From positions 62,001 to 126,000 of the forward strand of contig NZ_QGOL01000011.1 in NCBI RefSeq assembly GCF_003259255.1: DNA of 64,000 nt, in the 5' to 3' direction. Made by a program: the position numbers and the translations under genes. The notes beneath the pieces were generated by a model. It saw only the letters and a list, made by a program, of their open reading frames with translations, ran no database searches and was not told where the DNA came from. Position 1 is the first letter of the stretch. Each line of letters begins with the position of its first letter. Below, one piece after another: positions 35,809-43,996 of the stretch. The stretch comes from Algoriphagus litoralis. GTDB taxonomy: Bacteria; Bacteroidota; Bacteroidia; Cytophagales; Cyclobacteriaceae.

Positions 35809-36009
35809 ATGGGGAAGAAGCAATTGTATTTTCACCTAAGAATTTTTTTTGCAGCCGTGGTGGTTGGTTTTTGGTCTATTTGGGAAAATGGACTGATTCC
35901 TAAAGGCAGAAACCATCCAAATTTTTCAGCCTTGGCAATGGCTTTATTGGTGATTGGTCAAATTGTAGGAATTAAGGCTTATCAAAGTAAGAGGAAGAAT
36001 CAAGAATAG
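35809..36009 (+). CDS. Small hypothetical membrane protein (66 aa)
   Basis: Two hydrophobic segments (about 9-25 and 39-56) with basic ends (MGKKQ, SKRKNQE). I recognise no family. A second tiny membrane protein follows 20 bp later, so the two may form one unit. There is a clear ATG, but little other coding proof. Confidence 0.55.
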   Translation: MGKKQLYFHLRIFFAAVVVGFWSIWENGLIPKGRNHPNFSALAMALLVIGQIVGIKAYQSKRKNQE

Positions 36010-36028
36010 AACATTCATTAGGTAGAAA

Positions 36029-36184
36029 ATGAGAAAGAAACCTATAGACAAATTGTATGGTCTCCCGGCTATCTTGATTCTTGTCCTACTTTTGGGAAAG
36101 TATTTGGATCTTTTTCCTGTTCCAAATTGGCTTGTGGGAGGAGCCTTAATTTTGGGAGCATTGACTTTTTTGGAGAAGCGATGA
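36029..36184 (+). CDS. Small hypothetical membrane protein (51 aa)
   Basis: A short frame reading MRKKPIDKLYGLPAILILVL and ending LTFLEKR. It has two hydrophobic stretches (about 11-23 and 31-46) with basic ends, as a small inner-membrane hairpin would. It follows the 66-residue gene closely. No family was recognised. It converges on the DUF4143 gene. Confidence 0.5.
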   Translation: MRKKPIDKLYGLPAILILVLLLGKYLDLFPVPNWLVGGALILGALTFLEKR

Positions 36185-36203
36185 GACAGAAAAAAAAGGA
36201 AGT

Positions 36204-37418
36204 TTAGCCCACTCCAAAAAACTCCTTCGCCGGTTGCATCATCCATTTCCAAACTGGCATCACGGTTAATCCATCCAGCAAATCCTCCTGATTCCATGTC
36301 AGCAAAACCCCTTTTGGAGCTTGTGTTTCTGATAATGCAGCTTTTAATCCTTTGATTTCCCGTTGTAGATTGTCGGAGTTCAGTTCCCAGCATACCTGGG
36401 CTGCCCCGATGATTTCCTCATTCCATTTGATTACAAAATCACATTCGGAATCTTTGTTTTGGAAATATTGGATCTCTTTGAAAGACCTGCGGAGATGGAG
36501 GTAGACGTAATTTTCCAGCTTTCGACCCAGATCCTTGCTGAACGATAGCGAGTTGGCCGAGGCTAAAGCAGGGTCAACGCAAAATGCTTTTTTGGGATTG
36601 GCCAGTTGCTTGCGGATCGATGGGGAATATATCGGGATTAAATCAAACAAGTAGCTTTCTTCTAAGTAATCGCAGTAGTCGATCACCGTGCGAACAGATT
36701 TGATTTCCAGTAGACTGCCCATTCGGGAGTAGCTGAAGGGTTTGCCGACATTGGAACAAAGAAATACGCCCAGTCGAATGAGTGAAGTTTCATTACTGAT
36801 GTTTCTTCTCACAGCCACATCACGGGTAAGTATGTCTCGAAAAAGGGTTCTTAGGTAATCTTGATCTTGATTTTGCAAAAACTCAGGAAAACCACCTGTG
36901 AGGAAGTAGGTTTGGAAGGTTTCTTCCCCGGGAGATAAGCTTTTGAAAAGCAAAAACTCCGTGTAGCTGAAGGGGAACAACTCGATTTGCTTGTATCGTC
37001 CTGTCAGACGAGTACCCAATTCCCGGCTGAGCATGCTGGCATTTGAGCCCGTGATATATAATTTTTCGCCTTTTTCATGGAGGGACCGCGCAAAGATTTC
37101 CCATCCCTCTACACTCTGTACTTCATCCAATATAATGGAGGTTTTGCCAAGTTGATCTCTCAGCAGTTCCAATTTTGGGAAATCCACTGCCTCAAAATCC
37201 ACCAATCGGGGATCTTCAAAATTCATATAAAGTCCCAATGCATTAGAAGGAAGGCTTTTACGGATCAAAATACTTTTCCCGCAACGCCTAACCCCGCTTA
37301 CCACCAAGATTTGATTGGTTTGTACGGGTATAGTCATTTCCCTAGCTATAAGCTGTTTTTGAAGAAAATTCCGGTTTTGCTCCTCGATTATCTGGGAAAG
37401 AAGGTCGATTTGTATCAT
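36204..37418 (-). CDS. AAA ATPase with DUF4143 domain
   Basis: A 404-residue protein. The AAA_14 domain has Walker A SGVRRCGKSI (about 40-49) and Walker B SIILDEVQSVEGWE, with the sensor-type TGSNASMLSRELGTRLTGR. The C-terminal half (about 210-400) is DUF4143, which resembles a nuclease-like fold (ECDFVIKW near 330). These proteins are common accessory genes of uncertain role, often strain-specific. A large palindrome lies 29 bp before its start. Confidence 0.9.
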   Translation of the reverse strand: MIQIDLLSQIIEEQNRNFLQKQLIAREMTIPVQTNQILVVSGVRRCGKSILIRKSLPSNALGLYMNFEDPRLVDFEAVDFPKLELLRDQLGKTSIILDEVQSVEGWEIFARSLHEKGEKLYITGSNASMLSRELGTRLTGRYKQIELFPFSYTEFLLFKSLSPGEETFQTYFLTGGFPEFLQNQDQDYLRTLFRDILTRDVAVRRNISNETSLIRLGVFLCSNVGKPFSYSRMGSLLEIKSVRTVIDYCDYLEESYLFDLIPIYSPSIRKQLANPKKAFCVDPALASANSLSFSKDLGRKLENYVYLHLRRSFKEIQYFQNKDSECDFVIKWNEEIIGAAQVCWELNSDNLQREIKGLKAALSETQAPKGVLLTWNQEDLLDGLTVMPVWKWMMQPAKEFFGVG

Positions 37419-37446
37419 TTAAATCACTGTAAATCAATACAAATAT

Positions 37447-37498
37447 AAAAGCTTGTGTTGGAAATACAAGATATCGTGTATTTGTAATACAAGCTTTT
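37447..37498. promoter_or_regulatory. 52-bp imperfect palindrome upstream of the DUF4143 gene
   Basis: It is centred on GATATC (37470-37475). The outer arms AAAAGCTTGT (37447-37456) and ACAAGCTTTT (37489-37498) match perfectly, and 22 of 26 positions pair overall. AATACAA/TTGTATT-like half-sites recur inside and just outside. It may be an operator for self-control of the ATPase gene or a strong cruciform/hairpin. Confidence 0.7.
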
Positions 37499-37554
37499 AA
37501 TTCTGATTTTACTGATTAAACTTTAAAATTGATACATCTGAGGTAGGTCGGTGT

Positions 37555-37815
37555 TCAAAAAATTTGATCTACAAATTCGATTCCTTTTATTTTTCCGCTT
37601 TCTAGAACATCAAGTACAATAGTCCCTTCCACTTCATGCTCTAAAACTATAGATTCTTTTATCTGCCCTTCATCTGGGATTAAATAAAGGTATTTTCGGC
37701 GTAGGAATTTTTGCCAATCAGATTTTCCTAATTGTTCAATAAGGTCAATCCTGTTAGGCTCCTGTTCTATGATCAAATTAATGATCAAAGTGATGTCAAA
37801 ATATGGATTTTTCAT
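37555..37815 (-). CDS. Hypothetical protein (86 aa)
   Basis: A small acidic soluble protein. I recognise no family. The N-terminus (NPYFDITLIINLIIEQEPNRIDLIEQLG) looks helical and the C-terminal half beta-rich (IVLDVLESGKIKGIEFVDQIF). It lies 11 bp after the metallophosphoesterase gene on the same strand, so it may share a transcript. Confidence 0.6.
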   Translation of the reverse strand: MKNPYFDITLIINLIIEQEPNRIDLIEQLGKSDWQKFLRRKYLYLIPDEGQIKESIVLEHEVEGTIVLDVLESGKIKGIEFVDQIF

Positions 37816-37826
37816 TTTTAAGACCT

Positions 37827-39050
37827 TTAAACTAACTTCCTCTTCAACGTCAGTACCGTAATCTCCGGCCAGATACCCACTCGCCCTGGAAATGCCAAAA
37901 ACCCAAAACCTCGGTTCACATGGAGATAGCGTCCGAATTCTTCATAAAGTCCTGCCCATTTTGGGTAGCGAAGCGAAGCGGGGCTCCATTTGATCCATCC
38001 CGGAATCTCGATCCCAAACTGCATTCCATGGGTATGCCCGCTCAGGGTGAGGTGGATAAATTGGGAGAAGTTTTTCACCTGCTCGTCAAAGTGTGAGGGG
38101 TCGTGGCTCATCAAGATCTTAAAACTCTGATCGCTTAAGTTTACCGCTGCTTTAGACAGGTCTCCATACTGCGCAAATCCTTTACCCCAATTCTCCACGC
38201 CGATGAGATCTATGGTTGTTCCTTCTTTTTGGAGTTTGACGCTTTCATTGCGCAGCAGTTTGAATCCCAGTTCGGCATGGACTTGGAATAAGCGCTGCAG
38301 GTTTGCAACCTTAGCTTCCTTGCTCGGCCAATTCATGTAGTCCCCATAGTCATGGTTGCCAAGGATGGAATATTTGCCCATCGGTGCTTTCAGCTTTTTG
38401 AAAGTTTCGATCCAGGGCTCCATCTCACCCGAATGGTTATTGACCAAATCTCCGGTAAATAAGATGACATCGGATTTTTGCTGATTGATCAGGTCTATGC
38501 CGTATTCCAGTTTCTTTTTGTCATCAAAGCTACCTGAGTGGATATCTGAGATCTGGGTGATGGTGAATCCATCAAACTCCTCCGGCAGGTCATCGAATTC
38601 CAGCGTATGGGTGATGACTCGGTAGCGATACTTGCCAATCAAAACCCCATGAAGGATTCCCAAAAAAGGAATGGAGGATAAGATCAAGGCCGTTTGGCTC
38701 ACAAACTTCCTGCGGTCTGGCAGAAAGTCGCCTTGTCGATTTTCTCCAAAAGAATAAAATATTCCAGTAAAAAAGCGGAAGATATCTTCACCAAACAGGA
38801 AGGCCAGAATGATCAGCTTGGGCAGGATAGAGAGGACCAAAAGCGATACGAGTCTGCCAAAATTCAGGCTGACATTCCCTCTGTCGAAGGTCAGGAAAAC
38901 ATATATCGTAAAGAGATAAATGGGGATGGAGAAGACCCAAAACCCAGTTTTAATCCAGATTTGAGTAGGAAATAGGGTTTTAAACGCTTGGAAGGAATAC
39001 CAGTCGATCAGACCGATAAAGAGAAGGAAGAACAGGATGCGGAAAAGCAT
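37827..39050 (-). CDS. Membrane-anchored metallophosphoesterase
   Basis: A 407-residue protein. Three or four N-terminal helices (about 2-20, 30-52, 65-90, 118-140) precede a calcineurin-like phosphoesterase domain with the full metal set: ITQISDIHSGS (DxH), ILFTGDLVNN (GD), ILGNHDYGD (GNHD), and LTLSGHTHGMQFG (GHTH). It is of the YkuE/YaeI type, which hydrolyse membrane-associated phosphoesters. Confidence 0.92.
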   Translation of the reverse strand: MLFRILFFLLFIGLIDWYSFQAFKTLFPTQIWIKTGFWVFSIPIYLFTIYVFLTFDRGNVSLNFGRLVSLLVLSILPKLIILAFLFGEDIFRFFTGIFYSFGENRQGDFLPDRRKFVSQTALILSSIPFLGILHGVLIGKYRYRVITHTLEFDDLPEEFDGFTITQISDIHSGSFDDKKKLEYGIDLINQQKSDVILFTGDLVNNHSGEMEPWIETFKKLKAPMGKYSILGNHDYGDYMNWPSKEAKVANLQRLFQVHAELGFKLLRNESVKLQKEGTTIDLIGVENWGKGFAQYGDLSKAAVNLSDQSFKILMSHDPSHFDEQVKNFSQFIHLTLSGHTHGMQFGIEIPGWIKWSPASLRYPKWAGLYEEFGRYLHVNRGFGFLAFPGRVGIWPEITVLTLKRKLV

Positions 39051-39061
39051 TGGACCAGTGT

Positions 39062-39170
39062 AGGTGTATGGTGTAAGGTTGGAAACACTAAAAATACCTG
39101 AACGGGAAGTGGAAAAGCAAGTTGAAAAACCTCAAGTATTTGGAGATTGGAAACTGAAATTTTCATTTAT
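39062..39170. repeat. Word-repeat patch before the aminotransferase gene
   Basis: A gene-free stretch with AAGGTTGGAAAC, AAGTTGAAAAACC and GAGATTGGAAACTGAAA words like those near 57000 and 7130. There is no open frame or hairpin of note. Confidence 0.4.
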
Positions 39171-39272
39171 TCTATAGGATCGAGGTTTTTGCTTTTTGGT
39201 AGGGGACAGCAATTTCAAATTGCTTTTCCTTTACTTTGTACCGGAATTTTTTCCAAACCAGCCTATTGACCT

Positions 39273-40583
39273 ATGAGACAGCTACTCCTTAGACCCGGAG
39301 CAGAAGAATTGAATTACGAGATTCGCGGCATTGTTAAGAAAGCCCGTCAAATCGAAGCATTGGGATATTCTATGACTTGGGAAAACATCGGTGACCCAAT
39401 CCAGAAAAGCAATCATGTACCGGATTGGATGAAATCGATCATAGCCGATCTACTCAAGGAAGACAAAACCTACGGTTACGCAGATTCAAAAGGAGTGTTG
39501 GAAACGCGGAAATTCCTTGCTGCATTGAACAATGAAAAGGGTGGAAACCAAATCACAGCAGAGGACATCCTCTTTTTCAATGGATTGGGTGATGCGATTG
39601 CAAAGTTGTACCAATTTCTAATACCAACGGCGCGTATCATCGGGCCTTCGCCGGCTTATTCCACACACAGCTCGGCAGAGGCAGCACATGCCAATACCGC
39701 ACCGATCACCTACAAACTAGATCCGGACAATCAGTGGCTCCCGGATATGGAGGATCTTTACCTCAAAGTCAAATACAATCCATCCATTGTTGGCATCCTG
39801 ATTATCAATCCAGACAACCCAACAGGAATGGTCTATCCAAAGGAGGTCTTGGAAGGATTTGTAAAAATCGCCGATGAATTCAACTTGCTTCTGATCGCTG
39901 ATGAAATTTATCAAAACATCACCTACAACGGCATCAAAGCGGTAGCTTTGGCTGAAGTCATCGGCAATCGGCCGGCGATTTCGCTGAAAGGTATTTCCAA
40001 AGAATTTCCATGGCCTGGAGCACGATGCGGTTGGATGGAATTCTACAACCGTGACTCTTCCAAGGAGTTTGCGAAGCTTTGCCAGACTTTGGAGAACGCA
40101 AAAATGATTGAGGTTTGCTCCACGATTTTGCCGCAATTGGCAATTCCCAGAATTATGAGCCATCCGGACTATCATGCCTATCGTGAAGAAGCCAATGCTC
40201 AAATCGGTAAGCGGAGTGACTGGATGCGTGAGATTTTGGGAGAGATCCCCGGAATTAAGTTTAATCCTACCCAAGGCGCATTTTACAATACCATCGTTTT
40301 CGATGAGAAATTATTGACTTCCAATCAAAGCTTGCCGATCGAGGATGAGAAGTTGAAAAGCCTTCTAGATTCTTGGCTTAGTGATGCTGAGATGCCTTTG
40401 GATAAGCGATTTGTCTATTATCTATTGGCTGCTGAGCGAATCTGTGTGGTGCCGATTTCTTCGTTTTGTTCGGATCTTAGGGGATTTCGGGTAACTCTTT
40501 TGGAGGAAAATGAAGCTGTTTTTAAGGACACGTTCAGAAGGTTGGGAAGGGCGATTGAGAAGTATTTGAAGTCAGAAAGCTAA
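39273..40583 (+). CDS. PLP-dependent class I/II aminotransferase
   Basis: A 436-residue fold-type I enzyme. LIINPDNPTGMVYPKEVLEG, IADEIYQNITYNG and SLKGISKEFPWPGARCGW (Schiff-base Lys near 245) define the site. It belongs to the large aspartate/alanine aminotransferase superfamily; the substrate cannot be read from sequence. An N-terminal extension of about 30 residues is present. Confidence 0.93.
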   Translation: MRQLLLRPGAEELNYEIRGIVKKARQIEALGYSMTWENIGDPIQKSNHVPDWMKSIIADLLKEDKTYGYADSKGVLETRKFLAALNNEKGGNQITAEDILFFNGLGDAIAKLYQFLIPTARIIGPSPAYSTHSSAEAAHANTAPITYKLDPDNQWLPDMEDLYLKVKYNPSIVGILIINPDNPTGMVYPKEVLEGFVKIADEFNLLLIADEIYQNITYNGIKAVALAEVIGNRPAISLKGISKEFPWPGARCGWMEFYNRDSSKEFAKLCQTLENAKMIEVCSTILPQLAIPRIMSHPDYHAYREEANAQIGKRSDWMREILGEIPGIKFNPTQGAFYNTIVFDEKLLTSNQSLPIEDEKLKSLLDSWLSDAEMPLDKRFVYYLLAAERICVVPISSFCSDLRGFRVTLLEENEAVFKDTFRRLGRAIEKYLKSES

Positions 40584-40623
40584 AAGTTTTCAGTTTTCAG
40601 TCGCAGTAAGCAGTTTGTCGAAT
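40575..40623. repeat. Short word-repeat patch after the aminotransferase gene
   Basis: AGAAAGCTAAAAG/TTTTCAG/TTTTCAGTCGCAGTAAGCAG words just after the stop; related words occur near 35700 and 55230. It flanks the four-helix-bundle gene on one side. Confidence 0.4.
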
Positions 40624-40995
40624 TCATGCCTTATTTTCTCCAAATCTATCCGGATTTTCCATCATATAATTTAGTAATCTTCCGATTTCAACTACATCCT
40701 GATCGAGTTCATTAAAGGTAGCCTCATCAATGTATTTGCATACTAACGAAAAATTTAGCCAGACTTGAGTTTCTGTGTTTTCCATATCTGAATCACTCAG
40801 TTTGGAAACAAAATGTGCTGGATACCTTCTTTTTCGGTAGCCTTCACCAATATTTGTGCACATGGATCTGCTCGACCTTCTTATTTGGTCAGTTAAAGAA
40901 AATTTCTCTTCTCCTGGAAAGGTTTTGCTTATTTCAAAAATTCGCATGGCCAGTTTAAAAGCTTTTTTGTAAACAATTAAATCTCGATAATCCAT
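40624..40995 (-). CDS. Four-helix-bundle protein (S23 / 23S rRNA intervening-sequence family)
   Basis: Start set at the ATG at 40995 (MDYRDLIVYKKAFKLAMRIFEI), giving 123 residues; the frame upstream is repeat DNA. YRDLIVYKKA, SLTDQIRRSSRSMCTNIGEGYRKR and the C-terminal ExDVVEIGRLLNYM are the family pattern. Related proteins include the DGR accessory protein Avd and rRNA intervening-sequence proteins. It stands alone, bounded by word repeats on both sides, which suggests a mobile history. Confidence 0.88.
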   Translation of the reverse strand: MDYRDLIVYKKAFKLAMRIFEISKTFPGEEKFSLTDQIRRSSRSMCTNIGEGYRKRRYPAHFVSKLSDSDMENTETQVWLNFSLVCKYIDEATFNELDQDVVEIGRLLNYMMENPDRFGENKA

Positions 40996-41064
40996 AATCT
41001 TAGGTTGTGTTTGCCTACTGTCCACTGCCACTGCCTACTTTTAAATACTTCAGCTTTCATACTT

Positions 41065-42000
41065 TCAATGCTCCCTGACTTTCAATTTCGGATCAGGTGT
41101 CAATTTTTCTTCTTCAACCACAGCTTCGTCTAACGAATTTAGATCGGGCTGACCTGCATTGATCCAAGCTGTATACCAAAAGTCAGCAATCATTTTGATC
41201 GAGCGCTTCATTTGCCGTTCAATCTGATTGTCCATTGCAGCGGCATAAGCTTCTGTAAAATCCCTGGAATAAACCCGAACGGTCAGGCCATTCCGCTCCT
41301 CGTAGCTGTATTTCTGATCTTCAGGGAAGTCTTGGCTGAGCTCTCGCTCGATTCTCAGGACACTATCCACTTGAGCATGAGCATGCGCAACAGCCTCCCA
41401 AATGGCATGTTGGGGCTTTTCCACATATTCCGCTTTTCCGACCCAAAGCGAATAATCCTTTGCCATCAATTCCGGGATTCGACTTTCCCAAAACCCATGG
41501 ATTCCCTCTTGTCCCGTTAATTGGCCGTTGTAATTTTTGGTAGTGTGTAGAGGCACATTGAGGTCGCCGAGATAATGTCCTAGGTCAGCAGACAAACGGA
41601 GAATGGCCTGAGAATTCTTCTCTTCAAATGCTTTTGTCAAATTAATCATCGTCAGATAGGCCGACCAAGGTCCGATACCGTTTTGTCTGAGGGAATCTTC
41701 GGGGATCAATTCGATGGCTTCAAACCAGTATTTCGGTAGAACAAAGAGCGCACTGTCTCCATAATGATCCAAATCGATGTAATGCTTTTCCGCCTCGCCT
41801 TCGACAGCATACCTTCTTCGATCCGGATTGACCGATTTTTCGGTAACAAACTGGATATGAACTTTATAAAAGCCAATCAACTCAGGAGGGAGCGAATAGA
41901 CAGCCTGTTGATTGATCAGGGAATGCGCATAAAATCCCCAGTCCTCTGCGGGGGGAGGCAAAAAAAGAAAGCCAAATGCCCAAATCATAAAAAACTTCAT
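41065..42000 (-). CDS. Zinc-dependent phospholipase C / S1-P1 nuclease-like exported protein
   Basis: A 311-residue protein with a signal peptide whose mature end starts with DWGFYAHSLINQQAV; a Trp at the very N-terminus and a following His supply zinc ligands in this fold. Further ligands are HYIDLDHYGD, LGHYLGDLNVPLHT and EGIHGFWE. It should be a periplasmic or secreted zinc phosphodiesterase. Confidence 0.82.
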   Translation of the reverse strand: MKFFMIWAFGFLFLPPPAEDWGFYAHSLINQQAVYSLPPELIGFYKVHIQFVTEKSVNPDRRRYAVEGEAEKHYIDLDHYGDSALFVLPKYWFEAIELIPEDSLRQNGIGPWSAYLTMINLTKAFEEKNSQAILRLSADLGHYLGDLNVPLHTTKNYNGQLTGQEGIHGFWESRIPELMAKDYSLWVGKAEYVEKPQHAIWEAVAHAHAQVDSVLRIERELSQDFPEDQKYSYEERNGLTVRVYSRDFTEAYAAAMDNQIERQMKRSIKMIADFWYTAWINAGQPDLNSLDEAVVEEEKLTPDPKLKVREH

Positions 42001-42046
42001 TTTTGAAAATAGTCAAAACAAATATCTTTTCTGTGATGAATTGAGC

Positions 42047-42132
42047 TATATTTGCAGTCTGTTTCCTGCTTTTGGCCAAATAAGTTGATCGAAGAAAAGC
42101 AAGTACTCAAAGGAATGTTTGAAATTCCTTTG
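42047..42132 (+). promoter_or_regulatory. Upstream promoter and possible short transcript before rpsT
   Basis: TATATTTG at 42047-42054 fits the -7 box. A 9-bp hairpin (42108-42116 with 42124-42132) lies about 50 nt later, without a proper T run. Either a distal rpsT promoter or a small RNA of about 70 nt would fit. Confidence 0.35.
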
Positions 42133-42160
42133 GCAGAATTAATAATTTACAATAACTTTG
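42129..42160 (+). promoter_or_regulatory. rpsT promoter
   Basis: TTTG at 42129-42132 and TAACTTTG at 42153-42160, separated by 20 bp, match the Bacteroidota -33/-7 consensus. Transcription would start near 42167, leaving a leader of about 45 nt. This is the best promoter match seen in the window. Confidence 0.75.
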
Positions 42161-42211
42161 CACTCCAATTCGGAATAGGGGAACGTAAAGAATTTTATTT
42201 AAAAACGAGAT

Positions 42212-42466
42212 ATGGCAAATCACAAATCAGCTCTGAAAAGAATTCGTGCCAACGAAGCGAAGCGTTTGAGAAACAGATATCAGGCTAAGACCACTAGAAC
42301 TTTCATCAAAAGATTGAAAGCGGCGACTGACAAAGTTGAGGCTATGGAGCTTTATAAGAAAGTGTCTTCTATGTTGGACAAGCTGGCTAAGAAGAATGTC
42401 ATTCACAAAAACAACGCTAGTAACAAGAAATCAAGATTAGCCAAATTCGTTAGCGCGATTGGTTAA
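42212..42466 (+). CDS. rpsT: 30S ribosomal protein S20
   Basis: An 84-residue basic helical protein with the S20 pattern MANHKSALKRIRANEAKRLRN and HKNNASNKKSRLAKFV. It binds the 5' domain of 16S rRNA. Confidence 0.98.
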   Translation: MANHKSALKRIRANEAKRLRNRYQAKTTRTFIKRLKAATDKVEAMELYKKVSSMLDKLAKKNVIHKNNASNKKSRLAKFVSAIG

Positions 42467-42487
42467 TTTCTTTAAGACTACAATGCT

Positions 42488-42516
42488 AAAACCCTGTCAA
42501 AAGCAGGGTTTTTTTT
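42488..42516 (+). terminator. Terminator after rpsT
   Basis: Perfect 9-bp arms (42488-42496, 42504-42512) followed by T's. Confidence 0.88.
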
Positions 42517-42576
42517 ATGTCTTTTTCTGATTAGTTTTAATTACACTTTTTTCAAATGCTTTTTAAAGAACTGTCT

Positions 42577-43272
42577 ATGAGTCAGCCTACTTCGATAAAG
42601 ATATCCGAACTCGCCGAAGAAGATCGCCCCAGGGAGAAACTTTTACTCAAAGGAAAATCTTCACTTTCAGACGCCGAATTGATCGCCATTTTGATAGGTT
42701 CGGGTACACCTACCATCAGTGCCGTGGACCTGTCACGCATGATTCTCAGAGATGTGAACCATGATTTGGCCTCGCTTGCAAGAATGTCAGTGAAAGACTT
42801 GATGAAATTCAAAGGAATCGGCGAGGCAAAAGCCATTTCGATCGTAGCAGCATTGGAGCTCGGACGCAGGCGCAAAGAACAGGAACCTCAAGTGAGACTG
42901 AAAATCACAAGCTCCCGTGATATCTATGAGTTGATGAAGCCGGAGCTTTACGATGAAATTGTGGAACATTTCTACCTGATTTTACTATCCAGATCCAACT
43001 ATGTAATCAAAAAGCAACTCATCAGCCAAGGTGGGACTGCCGGGACGGTCGTTGACCCAAAAATCGTATTTAAAGTCGCTTTGGAGCAGTTGGCACAGTC
43101 GGTGATACTTGTTCACAATCATCCCAGTGGCACCATGAGTCCCTCGGAACAGGATAAGAAACTGACCGAAAGACTGGTCAAAATCGGCCGTGATTTGGAT
43201 TTACCCATCTTGGATCATGTTATTTTTGGAGATCGTGGCTATTTTAGCTTCGCCGATGAAGGCATACTATAA
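42577..43272 (+). CDS. radC: RadC family JAB-domain protein
   Basis: Start taken at ATG 42577 (MSQPTSIKISELAEEDRPREKL); an ATG at 42556 is possible. The 231-residue product has an N-terminal helix-hairpin-helix region (LMKFKGIGEAKAISIVAALELGRR) and a C-terminal JAB metalloprotease-like domain with VHNHPSGTMSPSEQD and a downstream Asp (LDHVIFGD). The old link to DNA repair is doubtful; the biochemical role is unclear. Confidence 0.93.
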   Translation: MSQPTSIKISELAEEDRPREKLLLKGKSSLSDAELIAILIGSGTPTISAVDLSRMILRDVNHDLASLARMSVKDLMKFKGIGEAKAISIVAALELGRRRKEQEPQVRLKITSSRDIYELMKPELYDEIVEHFYLILLSRSNYVIKKQLISQGGTAGTVVDPKIVFKVALEQLAQSVILVHNHPSGTMSPSEQDKKLTERLVKIGRDLDLPILDHVIFGDRGYFSFADEGIL

Positions 43273-43890
43273 ATGAAACAAAGTTACATTTTACTGATTG
43301 CGGTTGGACTAGTGGTGATTGCTGCGGTAGCTTACATGTTTACCGCTGCTGAGAGCCCGGAAGCTTATGTTGAGAAGATTGAAAAAGAGCGTGAGAGGCA
43401 GTTTAAGTTTATCCGATTCAATATTGAATCCCCTTTGACTGAGGAGCAAAAACGAACTTTCACAAAGCTGACTTTTTATGAAATCGATCCGGCTTACAAG
43501 GTCAAAGCGCGAATCATTCCAATTGAGAACAAGAAAGTTCGGGAAATACCATTGACTGATGGCTCAACCCAACGCTACATTGAGCATTCATTTGCGGAGT
43601 TTGAGTTGGGCGGAAAAACCAACAAACTGCTTCTGCTCCAGGCAATGGATGAAGCGGATAAGCGAAACTTTTTCTTGGCTTTTGCAGATGCGACAAGCGC
43701 AGGGGAAACATATGGAGGAGGTCGATATCTCAATGTCCGCCAGGATGGGAAAACCTCCATCACCTTGGATTTTAACCTGGCTTACAATCCTTATTGTGCC
43801 TACAATCCCGACTACGCTTGTCCGATTCCTCCCAAAGAAAACCTTTTGGAAATTGCGGTGGAAGCCGGGGAGAAAAATTACAAGGAATAG
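43273..43890 (+). CDS. DUF1684 domain-containing protein
   Basis: A 205-residue protein starting immediately after the radC stop. A membrane anchor lies at about 5-22. The body has the DUF1684 pattern: a GGGRYLNV stretch, LDFNLAYNPYCAYNPDYACPIPPKENLLEIAVEAGEK. It is probably periplasmic and of unknown function. Confidence 0.9.
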   Translation: MKQSYILLIAVGLVVIAAVAYMFTAAESPEAYVEKIEKERERQFKFIRFNIESPLTEEQKRTFTKLTFYEIDPAYKVKARIIPIENKKVREIPLTDGSTQRYIEHSFAEFELGGKTNKLLLLQAMDEADKRNFFLAFADATSAGETYGGGRYLNVRQDGKTSITLDFNLAYNPYCAYNPDYACPIPPKENLLEIAVEAGEKNYKE

Positions 43891-43934
43891 TCTAGCCCTT
43901 CTGCAATTCTTCTAAATTTGTCAATCAGTTTTTG

Positions 43935-43961
43935 AAAAGGTGCCGGAGCACCTTTTTTGTT
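43935..43961 (+). terminator. Terminator after DUF1684 gene
   Basis: Perfect 9-bp arms (43935-43943, 43948-43956) with a CGGA loop and a T run. Confidence 0.88.
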
Positions 43962-43996
43962 AGTAATCAGGATCAATTACCTGCTATTAAAAAGTT

